This document shows, one piece after another, positions 35,479 through 45,025 of a stretch of 64,000 nucleotides of DNA (its first letter is position 1; every line of letters starts with the position of its first letter). Position numbers and translations under genes: made by a program. The stretch is taken from the NCBI RefSeq assembly GCF_002906255.1, contig NZ_POTC01000011.1:1-64000 (forward strand), written 5' to 3'. This DNA comes from Novacetimonas maltaceti (GTDB lineage Bacteria; Pseudomonadota; Alphaproteobacteria; Acetobacterales; Acetobacteraceae). The notes under the pieces are model-generated. The model was not told where the DNA came from. It saw nothing but the letters and a program-made list of their open reading frames with translations, and did not search any database.

Positions 35479-38346
35479 ATGAGTGTGCACGAAACAGGTA
35501 AGGGCGGCGCGGCCAACCCGCTGAAGCAGCTCGCGAAATACGGGCAGTCGCCGTGGCTGGACTTCATCCAGCGTTCCTATACGGCTGATGGCAGCCTGAA
35601 GAAGCTGGTGGATGGGGACGGGCTGAAGGGCGTGACCTCCAACCCCGCCATCTTCCAGAAGGCGATGGGGCAGGGCACGGATTACGACCCGCAGATCCGC
35701 TCCATCCTCGAACACCAGATCGTCGATGCCGGGACCCTGTATGAAATGCTGGCGATCACGGACATCCGTGACGCGGCAAAGGTGCTGTATCCCGTCTATG
35801 AGCAGACGAAGGGCGTTGACGGCTATGTCAGCCTTGAGGTCTCCCCCTATCTTGCGCGCGACACGCAGGCCACCATCGTCGAGGCCCGTCGCCTGTGGAA
35901 GGCGGTCGATGCCGCCAACCTGATGATCAAGATCCCCGGCACGCAGGAGGGCGCGCCCGCCGTGCGCACCGCCATTGCCGAAGGGATCAACGTCAACGTC
36001 ACGCTGCTGTTCTCCAACGACGCCTACAAGAAGGTGCTCGAGGCCTATATCGTGGGGCTTGAGGATCGCCTGGCGCAGGGCAAGAGCGTGGCTGGCATCG
36101 CCAGCGTCGCTTCCTTCTTCGTCAGCCGCATCGACGTGAAGATCGATGGCGAGATCGACCGTCGCGTCGCCGCGGGTGACAAGGACGCCGCCGCGCTGAA
36201 GGCGCTGCGCGGCAAGGTCGCCATCGCCAATGCCAAGATGGCCTACCAGTACTGGCAGGGCGTGGTGAAAAGCGCGCGCTGGCAGAAGCTTGCCGCCGCG
36301 GGCGCCATGCCCCAGCGCCTGCTGTGGGCCAGCACGGGCACGAAGGACAAGTCCTTCAGCGACGTGCTGTATGTCGATTCCCTGATTGGCGAGGATACGG
36401 TCAACACCATCCCGCCCAAGACGTTCGACGCCTTCCGTGACCATGGCAAGGTGGCCCCGACCCTGACCGAGGACGTCAAGGGCGCGGAGCAGGTCCTCGC
36501 CGATGCAAAGCGCCTTGGTCTCGACCTTGATGGCGTGACCACCGTGCTGGTCGACGAGGGCGTGAAGTCGTTCGAGGATGCGTTCGACGAACTGCTCGGC
36601 TCGGTTGCGGCGAAGCAGGCGGCCTTCGTGGGGAAAAAGGTCACCACGACCACGCTGCACCTGCCTGCAGACCTCGACGCCGCCGTCAAGGCGGAGCTTG
36701 AGGACTGGCGCAAGGGTGGCAAGGTGCGCCGCCTGTGGGCGAAGGACGCCACGCTGTGGACCGGCAAGGACGAGGCGAACTGGCTGAAATGGCTGTCGAT
36801 CGTTGACGACCAGATCCTGGCCCTGTCGAAGTTCGAGGAATTCCAGGCCGAGGTGAAGGCGCGCGGCTTCCGCGACGTGCTGCTGCTGGGCATGGGCGGG
36901 TCGAGCCTTGGCCCCGAAGTCCTGTCGGAGACGTTCGGCAAGCATGAGGGCTTCCCGCACCTCTACATCCTCGACAGCACCGACCCGCAGCAGGTCAAGG
37001 CGTTCGAGAAAAAGATCGACATCGCAAAGACGCTGTTCATCGTCTCGTCCAAGTCGGGCGGCACGCTGGAGCCGAACATCCTGAAGGCCTACTTCTTCGA
37101 CGAGGCGAAGAAGGTGCTGGGTGACAAGGTCGGTTCGCACTTCATCGCCGTGACCGATCCCGGATCGCACATGGAAGCCGTGGCGAAGGCCGACGGGTTC
37201 TGGAAGATCTTCTACGGTGAAAAGCAGATCGGCGGGCGGTATTCCGTGCTGTCCGATTTCGGCATGGTGCCTGCCGCCGCCGCCGGCCTGCCGCTGCGCC
37301 TTCTGCTGGAATCCGCGCTGCGGGGTGAAAAATCCTGCGCCGCGTCCGTGCCCCCGGCACAGAATCCCGGCGCCCTGCTGGGCACCGTGCTGGGTGTCGC
37401 GGCAAAGTCGTTCGGTCGTGACAAGGTGACGATCCTCGCCTCTCCCGCGATCTATGACATGGGTGCGTGGCTGGAGCAGCTTCTGGCGGAATCCACCGGC
37501 AAGAACGGCCGCGGCCTGATCCCCATCGATGACGAGACGGCGGGCCCGGCCTCGGTCTATGGCAAGGATCGGCTGTTCGTTTATCTGCGCCTTGCGGAGA
37601 AGCCGTGCGAGAAGCAGGACGCGGCGTTCAAGGCGCTGATTGCGGCGGGCGAGCCGGTCGTGACCATCGAACTGCATGACAGGCGCCAGATCGTCGAGGA
37701 ATTCTTCCGCTGGGAATTCGCGACCGCCGTGGCCGGGTCGATCATCGGCATCAACGCCTTTGACCAGCCCGATGTCGAGGCCTCGAAGATCGAGACCAAG
37801 AAGATCACCACCGCCTATAACGAAACCGGCAGGCTGCCGCCCTACGAGCCTTTCTTCAAGGATGCGACGTTCGCGTTCTATGCCGACCCGAAGAATGCGG
37901 CGGCGCTGAAGGACGCCAGGACGGCCGAAGCCATCCTCAAGGCGCATTTCGCCCGTGCGAAGGCCGGGGATTATGTGGCGCTCCTCGCCTATATCGAGCG
38001 TGACACGGCGACGCGCGAATGGATCCAGGGCGTGCGCCTTGCGATCCGTGACGCGCTGAAGCTGGCGACGGCGGCGGAATTCGGCCCGCGGTTCCAGCAT
38101 TCCACCGGCCAGGCCTACAAGGGCGGTCCCGACACGGGCGTGTTCGTGCAGATCACGGCGGATGATGCGATCACCCTGCCGGTCCCGGGGGAGAAATACA
38201 CCTTCGGCATCGTCAAGGAAGCGCAGGCTCGTGGCGACCTGGAGGTGCTGGGCGAACGTGGCCGCCGTGCGGTGCGGGTGCACATCCATGGCGACCTGAA
38301 GGCCGGCCTCGAAAAGCTGGGGCAGATCATCAAGGCGGCGGTCTGA
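35479..38346 (+). CDS. tal-pgi: Bifunctional transaldolase/glucose-6-phosphate isomerase
   Basis: This 955-residue fusion joins two enzymes that link the pentose phosphate pathway to hexose phosphates. Residues 1 to about 370 are transaldolase. 'GDGLKGVTSNPAIFQKAMGQ' is the N-terminal signature, and the Schiff-base lysine is K151 in 'LMIKIPGTQEGAP'. The remainder is phosphoglucose isomerase, with 'VLLLGMGGSSLGPEVLSETF', 'FIVSSKSGGTLEPNILKAYF' and, further on, a sugar-phosphate isomerase region ending 'FGIVKEAQARGDLEVLGERG'. Such fusions occur in acetic acid bacteria and some other groups. The ATG at 35479 follows agaagggaatgcacagaa. A strong hairpin follows the stop. Confidence 0.96.
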   Translation: MSVHETGKGGAANPLKQLAKYGQSPWLDFIQRSYTADGSLKKLVDGDGLKGVTSNPAIFQKAMGQGTDYDPQIRSILEHQIVDAGTLYEMLAITDIRDAAKVLYPVYEQTKGVDGYVSLEVSPYLARDTQATIVEARRLWKAVDAANLMIKIPGTQEGAPAVRTAIAEGINVNVTLLFSNDAYKKVLEAYIVGLEDRLAQGKSVAGIASVASFFVSRIDVKIDGEIDRRVAAGDKDAAALKALRGKVAIANAKMAYQYWQGVVKSARWQKLAAAGAMPQRLLWASTGTKDKSFSDVLYVDSLIGEDTVNTIPPKTFDAFRDHGKVAPTLTEDVKGAEQVLADAKRLGLDLDGVTTVLVDEGVKSFEDAFDELLGSVAAKQAAFVGKKVTTTTLHLPADLDAAVKAELEDWRKGGKVRRLWAKDATLWTGKDEANWLKWLSIVDDQILALSKFEEFQAEVKARGFRDVLLLGMGGSSLGPEVLSETFGKHEGFPHLYILDSTDPQQVKAFEKKIDIAKTLFIVSSKSGGTLEPNILKAYFFDEAKKVLGDKVGSHFIAVTDPGSHMEAVAKADGFWKIFYGEKQIGGRYSVLSDFGMVPAAAAGLPLRLLLESALRGEKSCAASVPPAQNPGALLGTVLGVAAKSFGRDKVTILASPAIYDMGAWLEQLLAESTGKNGRGLIPIDDETAGPASVYGKDRLFVYLRLAEKPCEKQDAAFKALIAAGEPVVTIELHDRRQIVEEFFRWEFATAVAGSIIGINAFDQPDVEASKIETKKITTAYNETGRLPPYEPFFKDATFAFYADPKNAAALKDARTAEAILKAHFARAKAGDYVALLAYIERDTATREWIQGVRLAIRDALKLATAAEFGPRFQHSTGQAYKGGPDTGVFVQITADDAITLPVPGEKYTFGIVKEAQARGDLEVLGERGRRAVRVHIHGDLKAGLEKLGQIIKAAV

Positions 38347-38360
38347 TCCACCGCAACGCG

Positions 38361-38395
38361 CCGCCCCGCCGCCGATGCTATCGGTGGTGGGGCGG
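38361..38395. other. Long hairpin between tal-pgi and gnd
   Basis: The arms at 38361-38376 and 38380-38395 pair over 16 bp if two G-U wobbles are allowed, with a three-base loop. No T-tract follows, so intrinsic termination is unlikely. A role in RNA processing or stability of the polycistronic message is possible. Confidence 0.65.
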
Positions 38396-38473
38396 ATGTC
38401 CGCGCCGTGGCCCCCACCGCACATGCCTGCGGGCGGGGCGCGGCAGGATTTTACAGCAGGAGTATGAGTTATC

Positions 38474-39475
38474 ATGCAAATCGGTATCGTCGGCCTGGGC
38501 AAGATGGGGGGAAACATCTCCGTCCGCCTGACGCGTCATGGCCATGACGTGGTCCTTTTCGATCGTGACCCGGAGGTGGTGTCCAAGGTCGGCGCACGTG
38601 CCGAGGCCGGGAAGACGAAGCCCGCCACCGGCCTGAAGGACATGGTGGGAAAGCTGACGGCGGATCGCAAGATCATCTGGCTGATGCTGCCCGCCGGTGA
38701 GGTCACGGAAGAGGCGGTCAGGGAACTTGGCGGCCTTCTGGGCAACAATGACATCCTGATCGATGGCGGCAACTCGTTCTACAAGGACGATATCCGCCGT
38801 GCCGCCGAACTGGCGAAGAAGGGCATCCATTACGTCGATGTCGGCACGTCGGGCGGCGTGTGGGGGCTGGAGCGCGGCTACTGCATGATGTACGGCGGCA
38901 CGAAGGACGCCACCGACCATATTGACCCGATCCTGCGCGCGCTGGCGCCGGGCCTGGGCGACGTGCCGCGCACGCCGGGCCGTGACAAGCCGGGCATGGA
39001 CCCGCGCGCGGAGCTTGGCTACCTGCATTGCGGCCCGGCCGGGTCGGGCCATTTCGTCAAGATGGTCCATAACGGCATCGAATACGGCATCATGCAGGCC
39101 TTCGCCGAGGGCTTCGACGTCATGAAGTCGAAGAACTCCACCGCCCTGCCCGAAGACCAGCGGTTCGAACTGAACATGCCCGACATCGCCGAGGTCTGGC
39201 GTCGCGGCAGCGTCGTGTCGTCGTGGCTGCTCGACCTGTCGGCGCAGGCGCTGGCGAACAACCCCGACCTGTCGAACTACAAGGGCGACGTCGCGGATTC
39301 GGGCGAGGGACGCTGGACCATCGAGGCCGCGATCGAGGAAGCGGTGCCGGTGCCGGTCATCACGGCGTCGCTGTTCACGCGCTTCCGTTCCCGCACGGGC
39401 AACAACTATGCCGAGAAGATGCTCTCGGCCATGCGCTTCGGCTTTGGTGGCCACATCGAAGGGACGAACAACTGA
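38474..39475 (+). CDS. gnd: 6-phosphogluconate dehydrogenase, decarboxylating (short form)
   Basis: Gnd oxidatively decarboxylates 6-phosphogluconate to ribulose 5-phosphate. The nucleotide-binding N-terminus '[20 protein letters not shown]' is followed by '[20 protein letters not shown]'. The catalytic lysine lies in '[20 protein letters not shown]'. At 333 residues it is the short GndA/YqeC type, usually NAD-preferring, rather than the 470-residue NADP type. The ATG follows cagcaggagtatgagttatc, with AGGAG about ten bases upstream. zwf follows after 110 bases. Confidence 0.96.
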   Translation: MQIGIVGLGKMGGNISVRLTRHGHDVVLFDRDPEVVSKVGARAEAGKTKPATGLKDMVGKLTADRKIIWLMLPAGEVTEEAVRELGGLLGNNDILIDGGNSFYKDDIRRAAELAKKGIHYVDVGTSGGVWGLERGYCMMYGGTKDATDHIDPILRALAPGLGDVPRTPGRDKPGMDPRAELGYLHCGPAGSGHFVKMVHNGIEYGIMQAFAEGFDVMKSKNSTALPEDQRFELNMPDIAEVWRRGSVVSSWLLDLSAQALANNPDLSNYKGDVADSGEGRWTIEAAIEEAVPVPVITASLFTRFRSRTGNNYAEKMLSAMRFGFGGHIEGTNN

Positions 39476-39585
39476 CGCCTCGCGTCTGAGCGCACGCCCG
39501 GCTGCCATGATCGAGACGGCAACAAAAAGACCGCAGGCTGGCGGCCGGGTTTCTACTGGATGGAAACGGTTCATGGAGCAGCCTG

Positions 39586-41130
39586 ATGGAAAACATTGTC
39601 GCATCGGCATCATCGCAGATTGGCGACGTGGGGCATGAAAACGCCCCGCGTCGCAGTCCCCCCGGCACATTTGTCATATTCGGCGGCGGCGGCGACCTGA
39701 CACGCCGCCTGCTGGTCCCCGCGATCTACAACCTGGCCTGTGCCGGGTTGCTGGACGATCATTTCTCCATCGTGGCCGTTGACTGGACCGACATGTCCAC
39801 CGGCCAGTTGCAGCAGAATTTCCACGACGCGCTGAAGAACTTCGTCACCAGCCGCGCGACCGAGGCCGTCGCCCTGCGTGAGGATGTGTGGGAATGGATG
39901 CGCACGCGCATCCGCTACATCCGTGGCTCGTTCGAGGACGAGGCGACCTACGCCCAGATCGCAAAGGAAGTGGGGGAGGAGAACTGCATCTTCTACCTTG
40001 CGGTGGCGGCGCGTTTCTTTGGCGCGATCGTCGACCGGCTTGGCCATAGCGGCCTTGCCCACGAAACCGACGGCATGTTCCGCCGGGTCATCATCGAAAA
40101 GCCCTTCGGCAGCGACCTTGCCTCCGCCGTGGCGCTGAATGCGCGCCTGCTCAAGAGCCTGCGGGAGCGCCAGATCTACCGCATCGACCATTATCTGGGC
40201 AAGGAAACGGTGCAGAACATCCTTGCGCTGCGGTTTTCCAACGGGTTCTTCGAACCGCTGTGGAACCGTGACAATATCGACCATGTCCAGATCACGGCCG
40301 CTGAAACCGTGGGCGTGGAGCAGCGCGCCAAGTTCTATGAAGGCACGGGGGCCGTGCGCGACATGGTGCCCAACCATGTCATGCAGCTTCTGGCGATGAC
40401 GGCGATGGAGGCCCCGACATCCTTCGATGCCGACGCCGTGCGTGACGAGAAGACCAAGGTGCTCAAGGCCATTCACACCGTCGGGCGCGAGGACGTGGTG
40501 CGCGCGCAGTACGGCGCGGGCAGCATCAGGGGCGAACCCGTCGTCGGGTACCGTGAGGAGCCGGGGGTCAACCCGAACTCCCGCACCGAAACCTATGTCG
40601 CGATGAAGCTGCGGATTGATAACTGGCGCTGGGCCGGGGTGCCGTTCTATGTCCGCACGGGCAAGCGGCTGGCGGCGCGCAAGACGGAAATCGCCATCCA
40701 TTTCAAGTCCGCGCCCTATGCCCTGTTCCGCGATACGCCGGTGGAGAAGCTGACGCCGAACATCATGATGCTGCATATCCAGCCCACCGAAGGGGTGACG
40801 ATGCAGTTTTCCGCGAAAATCCCCGGTCCCACGGTGCATCTGGGCGGTGTGCGGATGAAGTTCGACTATTCCGAATGGTTCCGCGAAGGGCCGAGCACGG
40901 GCTATGAGACCCTGATCTATGACTGCATGATCGGGGATGCGACGCTGTTCCAGCGCGCCGACAATATCGAGGCCGGATGGCGGGTGGTCCAGCCCGTGCT
41001 GGAATGGGAACGCGATCCGGGTTTCCTGCATTTCTACCCCGCCGGGTCGGAGGGGCCGAAGGCCGCCGACGACCTGCTGGCCCGCGACCACAGGCACTGG
41101 CTCAGGATCGGGCCAGGACACACAGGATGA
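39586..41130 (+). CDS. zwf: Glucose-6-phosphate 1-dehydrogenase
   Basis: Zwf oxidises glucose 6-phosphate to 6-phosphogluconolactone, the entry step of the oxidative pentose phosphate pathway. The coenzyme motif is FGGGGDLTRRL at residues 32-42, a variant of the usual G-A-S/T-G-D-L. The substrate motif RIDHYLGKE lies at residues 199-207 and EKPFG at 171-175. The C-terminal domain includes 'FYVRTGKRLAARKTEIAIHF' and 'MLHIQPTEGVTMQFSAKIPG'. Length is 514 residues. A GGAGC precedes the ATG at 39586. It is followed eight bases later by the first HAD phosphatase gene. Confidence 0.97.
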   Translation: MENIVASASSQIGDVGHENAPRRSPPGTFVIFGGGGDLTRRLLVPAIYNLACAGLLDDHFSIVAVDWTDMSTGQLQQNFHDALKNFVTSRATEAVALREDVWEWMRTRIRYIRGSFEDEATYAQIAKEVGEENCIFYLAVAARFFGAIVDRLGHSGLAHETDGMFRRVIIEKPFGSDLASAVALNARLLKSLRERQIYRIDHYLGKETVQNILALRFSNGFFEPLWNRDNIDHVQITAAETVGVEQRAKFYEGTGAVRDMVPNHVMQLLAMTAMEAPTSFDADAVRDEKTKVLKAIHTVGREDVVRAQYGAGSIRGEPVVGYREEPGVNPNSRTETYVAMKLRIDNWRWAGVPFYVRTGKRLAARKTEIAIHFKSAPYALFRDTPVEKLTPNIMMLHIQPTEGVTMQFSAKIPGPTVHLGGVRMKFDYSEWFREGPSTGYETLIYDCMIGDATLFQRADNIEAGWRVVQPVLEWERDPGFLHFYPAGSEGPKAADDLLARDHRHWLRIGPGHTG

Positions 41131-41137
41131 CATACGC

Positions 41138-41965
41138 ATGACAGCAAAACGCCCGCCGTCCGACAGGATACGCCTTGTGGTCTCGGACATCGACGGCACC
41201 CTCGTGCCACAGGACAAGAGGGTGACACCGGACGTGCTGGCCGCGGCGCGCGCCCTGCGCGAGGCGGGCATCGCGCTGTGCCTTGTCAGCAGCCGTGGCC
41301 CCGTGGGGATGCAGCCGTTCCTTGGTCCGCTGGGCATTGACCGCCCGATCGCGGCGCTGAATGGCGGGCTGATCTGCACGCCCGACGGCAAGATCATGTC
41401 GCGCCATTCGCTCACGCCTGAAACCACGCGTGAGGCGGTGGAGGAACTGCTGTCGCGCGATGTCGATCCGTGGCTGTTCATCGATTACGAATGGCTGGTG
41501 CGCGACGCCAGCACGCCGCAGGTCCGCCATGAGGCGGCGGTGGTGAAGACCGTGCCCGTCGTCGCCCCCGACCTGTCGCGCCATTACGAAGGCGTGGGCA
41601 AGATCATGGGCGTTTCCACCGATGCGGCGCAACTGCGCACGGTGGAGCGTGAACTGGGCGTGCAGCTTGCCGGGCGGGCGAATGTCCACCGCTCCTCCGA
41701 ATGGCTGGTCGATGTCACGCACCCTCTGGCGAACAAGGGCCATGCCGCGCGGGAGCTGGCCGCTCTGATGGGGATTGATATTCACGAAGTGGCCTGCATC
41801 GGGGACATGAACAATGATATCCCGATGCTGGATGTCGCCGGTGTGGCCATCGCGATGGGCAATGCCCCGGCGGACGTGCAGAAACACGCCCATTTCGTGA
41901 CGGACGCCAACACGCATGATGGCTGGGCGCGGGCGATGGAACGTTTCGTCCTGCCCCGGGCCTGA
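41138..41965 (+). CDS. HAD-superfamily (Cof-type, IIB) hydrolase, copy 1
   Basis: The protein has the HAD phosphatase motif I DIDGT (D17 and D19 counted from the ATG at 41138), motif II S-S-R in 'CLVSSRGPVG', the Cof-type cap, and motif IV 'GDMNNDIPMLDVAGVAIAMG'. It is 275 residues long. Sugar-phosphate phosphatases of this class often act on phosphogluconate, phosphoribulose or erythrose 4-phosphate, and its place between zwf and pgl points that way, though this is inference. The gene lies within a closely packed run and is followed 27 bases later by a second HAD gene. Confidence 0.88.
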   Translation: MTAKRPPSDRIRLVVSDIDGTLVPQDKRVTPDVLAAARALREAGIALCLVSSRGPVGMQPFLGPLGIDRPIAALNGGLICTPDGKIMSRHSLTPETTREAVEELLSRDVDPWLFIDYEWLVRDASTPQVRHEAAVVKTVPVVAPDLSRHYEGVGKIMGVSTDAAQLRTVERELGVQLAGRANVHRSSEWLVDVTHPLANKGHAARELAALMGIDIHEVACIGDMNNDIPMLDVAGVAIAMGNAPADVQKHAHFVTDANTHDGWARAMERFVLPRA

Positions 41966-41992
41966 TGTCAGATGACGCAGAAGGAGAAGGTT

Positions 41993-42835
41993 ATGCAACC
42001 AGTGGGAACACAGGCGACACCGGCGGGGGACCAGAAAATACGCCTGGTGCTGGCCGATGTGGACGGGACACTGGTCACGAAGGACAAGATCCTGACCCCG
42101 CGCGCGATCCGCGCGGTCGAACGCCTGCGTGAGCGCGGCATCCTGTTCGCCATCACCAGCGGGCGGCCGCCCAAGGGGATGGAGATGCTGATCAAGCCGC
42201 TGAAGATCGACCAGCCGATCGCGGGCTTCAACGGTGGCATGATGGTGCGGCCGGATTTCTCCGTGATCGAGGCGCGGACCCTGACGGCCGATGTCGCGCG
42301 CAGGGTGATCGGCATCATCCGCGACCACAAGGCCGACCCGTGGGTCTATAACGGCAATGACTGGATCGTCTCCGACATCAAGGCGCCGCATGTCGCGCGT
42401 GAACAGTGGACGGTGAAATTCCCGCCAAAGGTCGGCGTGATTGGCGAGGAACTGGACCAGGTGGTCAAGATCACCGGCGTCAGCGACGACCTCGACCTGA
42501 TGAAGCGCCTGGAACATGACCTGCAGCAGGCGCTGGGCGATACCGCGTCCGCCGCCCTGTCGCAGCCGTACTATGTCGATGTCACCAACCGCGACGCCAA
42601 CAAGGGCGGCGTGGTCATGACGCTGGAGCGGCTGCTTGGCGTGCCGGCGGCGCAGATGGTCACGCTGGGCGACCAGCCCAACGACGTGCTGATGTTCCGC
42701 AAGAGCGGGATGTCGATCGCGATGGGGCAGGCCAGCCCCGAAGTGCAGAAACAGGCGACCTATGTCTCCACCTCGTGCGAGGAGGAAGGGTTTGCCAACG
42801 GGATCGAGAAATACGTGCTGGGGGATGCGCACTGA
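41993..42835 (+). CDS. HAD-superfamily (Cof-type, IIB) hydrolase, copy 2
   Basis: This 280-residue protein is a paralogue of the preceding gene. Motif I is D-V-D-G-T with D22 and D24, motif II is 'FAITSGRPPKGMEMLI', and motif IV is 'TLGDQPNDVLMFRKSGMSIA'. AAGGAG lies six bases ahead of the ATG at 41993, so the shorter form is preferred to the frame from 41972. The cap region differs from copy 1 ('PWVYNGNDWIVSDIKAPHVA' versus 'PWLFIDYEWLVRDASTPQVR'), which suggests a different or narrower substrate. It overlaps pgl by one base. Confidence 0.88.
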   Translation: MQPVGTQATPAGDQKIRLVLADVDGTLVTKDKILTPRAIRAVERLRERGILFAITSGRPPKGMEMLIKPLKIDQPIAGFNGGMMVRPDFSVIEARTLTADVARRVIGIIRDHKADPWVYNGNDWIVSDIKAPHVAREQWTVKFPPKVGVIGEELDQVVKITGVSDDLDLMKRLEHDLQQALGDTASAALSQPYYVDVTNRDANKGGVVMTLERLLGVPAAQMVTLGDQPNDVLMFRKSGMSIAMGQASPEVQKQATYVSTSCEEEGFANGIEKYVLGDAH

Positions 42836-43572
42836 TGGCCGGACATGACGTCAAGACGGGCGAGATGATCGTCCTTGCCGATGGGGAAGCGATTGCCCAG
42901 TACATGGCAAAATGGCTGACGCAGCAGGCGCTCGCGAAGAAGGATGGTCCGTTCGTCCTCGCCCTGTCGGGGGGATCGACGCCAAAGCGGCTGTACCAGA
43001 TCCTGGCGTCGGAGGAATATGCCGGACGCTTCCCGTGGGCGAACACGCAGTTCTTCTTCGGGGACGAACGCTTCGTTCCCGCCGATGACCCGGCCAGCAA
43101 CTACAACATGGTCGAGACCGAGATGCTGGAGCATGTGCCGGTGCCCATCGGCAACATCCACCGCATGCCCACCTCCGGCGACCCGGCGGCGGCGGCGGCG
43201 CAGTACCAGGCCGAACTGCAGAAGGTCTATGGTTCGGATACGCTGCAGCCGGGGCGTCCGCTGTTCGATGTCGTGATGCTCGGGCTGGGGGACAATGGCC
43301 ATACCGCCTCGCTGTTCCCGCGCCAGCCGGTGCTGCAGGAACGCAAATTGTGGGTGTCCACCTGCGTGCCCGACGATGCGCCGCATACCCGCCTGACCCT
43401 GACCTATCCCGCCATCCATTCCAGCCGCCATGTGGTGTTCATGCTGGCAGGGGCAGCGAAGAAGGAAGCCTTTGCAAAGGTGCGTGCGGGCGACCCTGCC
43501 GAACCGGCCAGCCACATCACGACCGAGGGCGAACTCATCTGGCTTCTGGACAAGGCGGCCGCCGGGCAATAA
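42835..43572 (+). CDS. pgl: 6-phosphogluconolactonase
   Basis: Pgl hydrolyses 6-phosphogluconolactone made by Zwf. The DevB-type signature SGGSTPKRLY lies at residues 45-54, followed by 'TQFFFGDERFVPADDPASNY' and 'DVVMLGLGDNGHTASLFPRQ'. The ATG at 42835 overlaps the stop codon of the HAD gene (TGATG), indicating translational coupling. The 245-residue length is typical. rpiA begins 98 bases downstream. Confidence 0.95.
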   Translation: MAGHDVKTGEMIVLADGEAIAQYMAKWLTQQALAKKDGPFVLALSGGSTPKRLYQILASEEYAGRFPWANTQFFFGDERFVPADDPASNYNMVETEMLEHVPVPIGNIHRMPTSGDPAAAAAQYQAELQKVYGSDTLQPGRPLFDVVMLGLGDNGHTASLFPRQPVLQERKLWVSTCVPDDAPHTRLTLTYPAIHSSRHVVFMLAGAAKKEAFAKVRAGDPAEPASHITTEGELIWLLDKAAAGQ

Positions 43573-43670
43573 TCCAACCTTGCCGGGTGGTCGTGACCGC
43601 ACGGCACAACAATAACGAGGGGTCGCCGCACGGATGCGGAAACGGCCCACGCGGGGGAGGAGACAGGGCA

Positions 43671-44375
43671 ATGTCAAGCCAGAGTGGCGATCCGAGGGCG
43701 AAACTCAAGCGGCAGGCCGCGATCGAGGCCGCATCCATGGTGCGTGACGGCATGGTGGTCGGGCTGGGATCGGGCAGCACGTCGGCCTACATGATCGAGG
43801 AGCTCGGCCGTCGCTGGGCGGAGGGGCTGCGGTTCTGCGCCATCCCCACGTCCGAACATTCCGCCGAGCAGGCCCGCGCGCACGGCATCAAGCTGGTGAC
43901 GTTCGCCACCCATCCGCAGATCGACCTTGATATCGATGGCGCGGATGAGGTGGAACTCGGCACGCTCAACCTCATCAAGGGGCTGGGTGGCGCGCTGTTT
44001 CGCGAAAAGATCGTCGCCGCCGCGTCGCGCCGCTTTGTCGTGGTGGTCGATGAAAGCAAGATTGTCGAGCATCTGGGCCATCATGTGCCCGTCCCGGTGG
44101 AAGTCACGACCTTTGGCTGGGAAAGCACCGCACGACAGCTCGAGGCCCTTGGCGCGCGCGTCACGCAGCGTCTGGACCGCAGCGGGAACGTGTTTGTCAC
44201 CGATGGCGGCAACATGATCCTGGACTGTCATTTCGGCTCCATCGCCGATTCCGTTGCCCTGTCGCGCCGCCTGCGCGCCATCGTGGGTGTCATTGAAACC
44301 GGCCTGTTCATCGGGCGGACGTCCGAAGTGATCGTGGCCGCGCATGACGGGCTGAAGCATCTGGAGCCATCATGA
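43671..44375 (+). CDS. rpiA: Ribose-5-phosphate isomerase A
   Basis: RpiA interconverts ribose 5-phosphate and ribulose 5-phosphate. Family motifs are 'VVGLGSGSTSAYMIEELG', 'PTSEHSAEQARAHGI', 'DLDIDGADEVELGTLNLIKG' with the catalytic Asp/Glu cluster, 'GGALFREKIVAAASRRFVVV' and 'VTDGGNMILDCHFG'. The ATG at 43671 has GGGGGAGGAGA upstream, which settles the start against the longer open frame from 43350. The length is 234 residues. It overlaps gntK by four bases. Confidence 0.96.
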   Translation: MSSQSGDPRAKLKRQAAIEAASMVRDGMVVGLGSGSTSAYMIEELGRRWAEGLRFCAIPTSEHSAEQARAHGIKLVTFATHPQIDLDIDGADEVELGTLNLIKGLGGALFREKIVAAASRRFVVVVDESKIVEHLGHHVPVPVEVTTFGWESTARQLEALGARVTQRLDRSGNVFVTDGGNMILDCHFGSIADSVALSRRLRAIVGVIETGLFIGRTSEVIVAAHDGLKHLEPS

Positions 44376-44938
44376 CCTCTGCCGTCCTTCAGGATCAGGG
44401 TATCCGTCCGCTTGTCCTGGTGATCATGGGGGTGTCAGGGTGTGGCAAGACCACGCTGGCGGCGGGCCTGCACAACCTTCTGGGCTGGCCTTACCAGGAA
44501 GGTGACCTGCTGCATCCCAAGGCGAACGTGGAGAAGATGGCGGCGGGCATCCCCCTGACCGATGCTGACCGCCTGCCATGGCTGGAACGCTGCCATGACT
44601 GGCTGAAACAGCGTGTGGAATCGGGGCAGGGGGGAATCCTGACCTGCTCGGCGCTGAAACGCTCCTACCGCGACATCCTGCGTGCCGACGCGCCGGGAAT
44701 CGTGTTCGTCTATCTCCAGATCCCGCCCGATATCCTTCTGGCGCGGCTGGAGCGGCGGCGCGGCCACTACATGCCGCCGAGCCTGCTGCCAAGCCAGTTG
44801 GCCACGCTGGAGCCGCCGACGCCTGACGAACATCCGGTGGTCGTCACGCTGGAGGAAACGCCGGCGGACATGATCGCAAAGACGGTTGGCATGTTGCAGG
44901 AACGCTACCCCGAAAAGGGTAAGCCTGCTTCCGCCTGA
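44372..44938 (+). CDS. gntK: Gluconokinase
   Basis: GntK phosphorylates gluconate to 6-phosphogluconate, feeding the pathway from outside. The P-loop is GVSGCGKTT at residues 20-28. 'YQEGDLLHPKANVEKMAAGI' and 'PLTDADRLPWLERCHDWL' are the gluconate-binding region, and 'GILTCSALKRSYRDILR' follows. The length of 188 residues is typical. It overlaps rpiA by four bases and ends the pentose-phosphate group. Gluconate is a major oxidation product in acetic acid bacteria, so its uptake into the cycle fits the organism. Confidence 0.94.
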   Translation: MTSAVLQDQGIRPLVLVIMGVSGCGKTTLAAGLHNLLGWPYQEGDLLHPKANVEKMAAGIPLTDADRLPWLERCHDWLKQRVESGQGGILTCSALKRSYRDILRADAPGIVFVYLQIPPDILLARLERRRGHYMPPSLLPSQLATLEPPTPDEHPVVVTLEETPADMIAKTVGMLQERYPEKGKPASA

Positions 44939-44960
44939 TCGGACTGGGCGAAGAATCCAG

Positions 44961-44999
44961 AAGTTTTTGGGTGCCGCCTTTTGATCGAAAAAGGCGGCG
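44961..44999. repeat. Half family-A element
   Basis: aagtttttggg is followed by the hairpin tgccgccttttgatcgaaaaaggcggc. The second hairpin and right terminal repeat are missing. It lies between two genes on the same strand, gntK and the tyrosine phosphatase. Confidence 0.75.
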
Positions 45000-45025
45000 T
45001 CTCCTGATCAGCAGGTGATGGAGAC

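Noticed and set aside
35131-38517. An 1128-codon open frame antisense to tal-pgi
   Set aside because: Its length comes from the high GC of the tal-pgi frame. Its composition is His/Arg/Gln-rich, it has no ribosome-binding site, and the sense strand encodes a clear two-domain enzyme.
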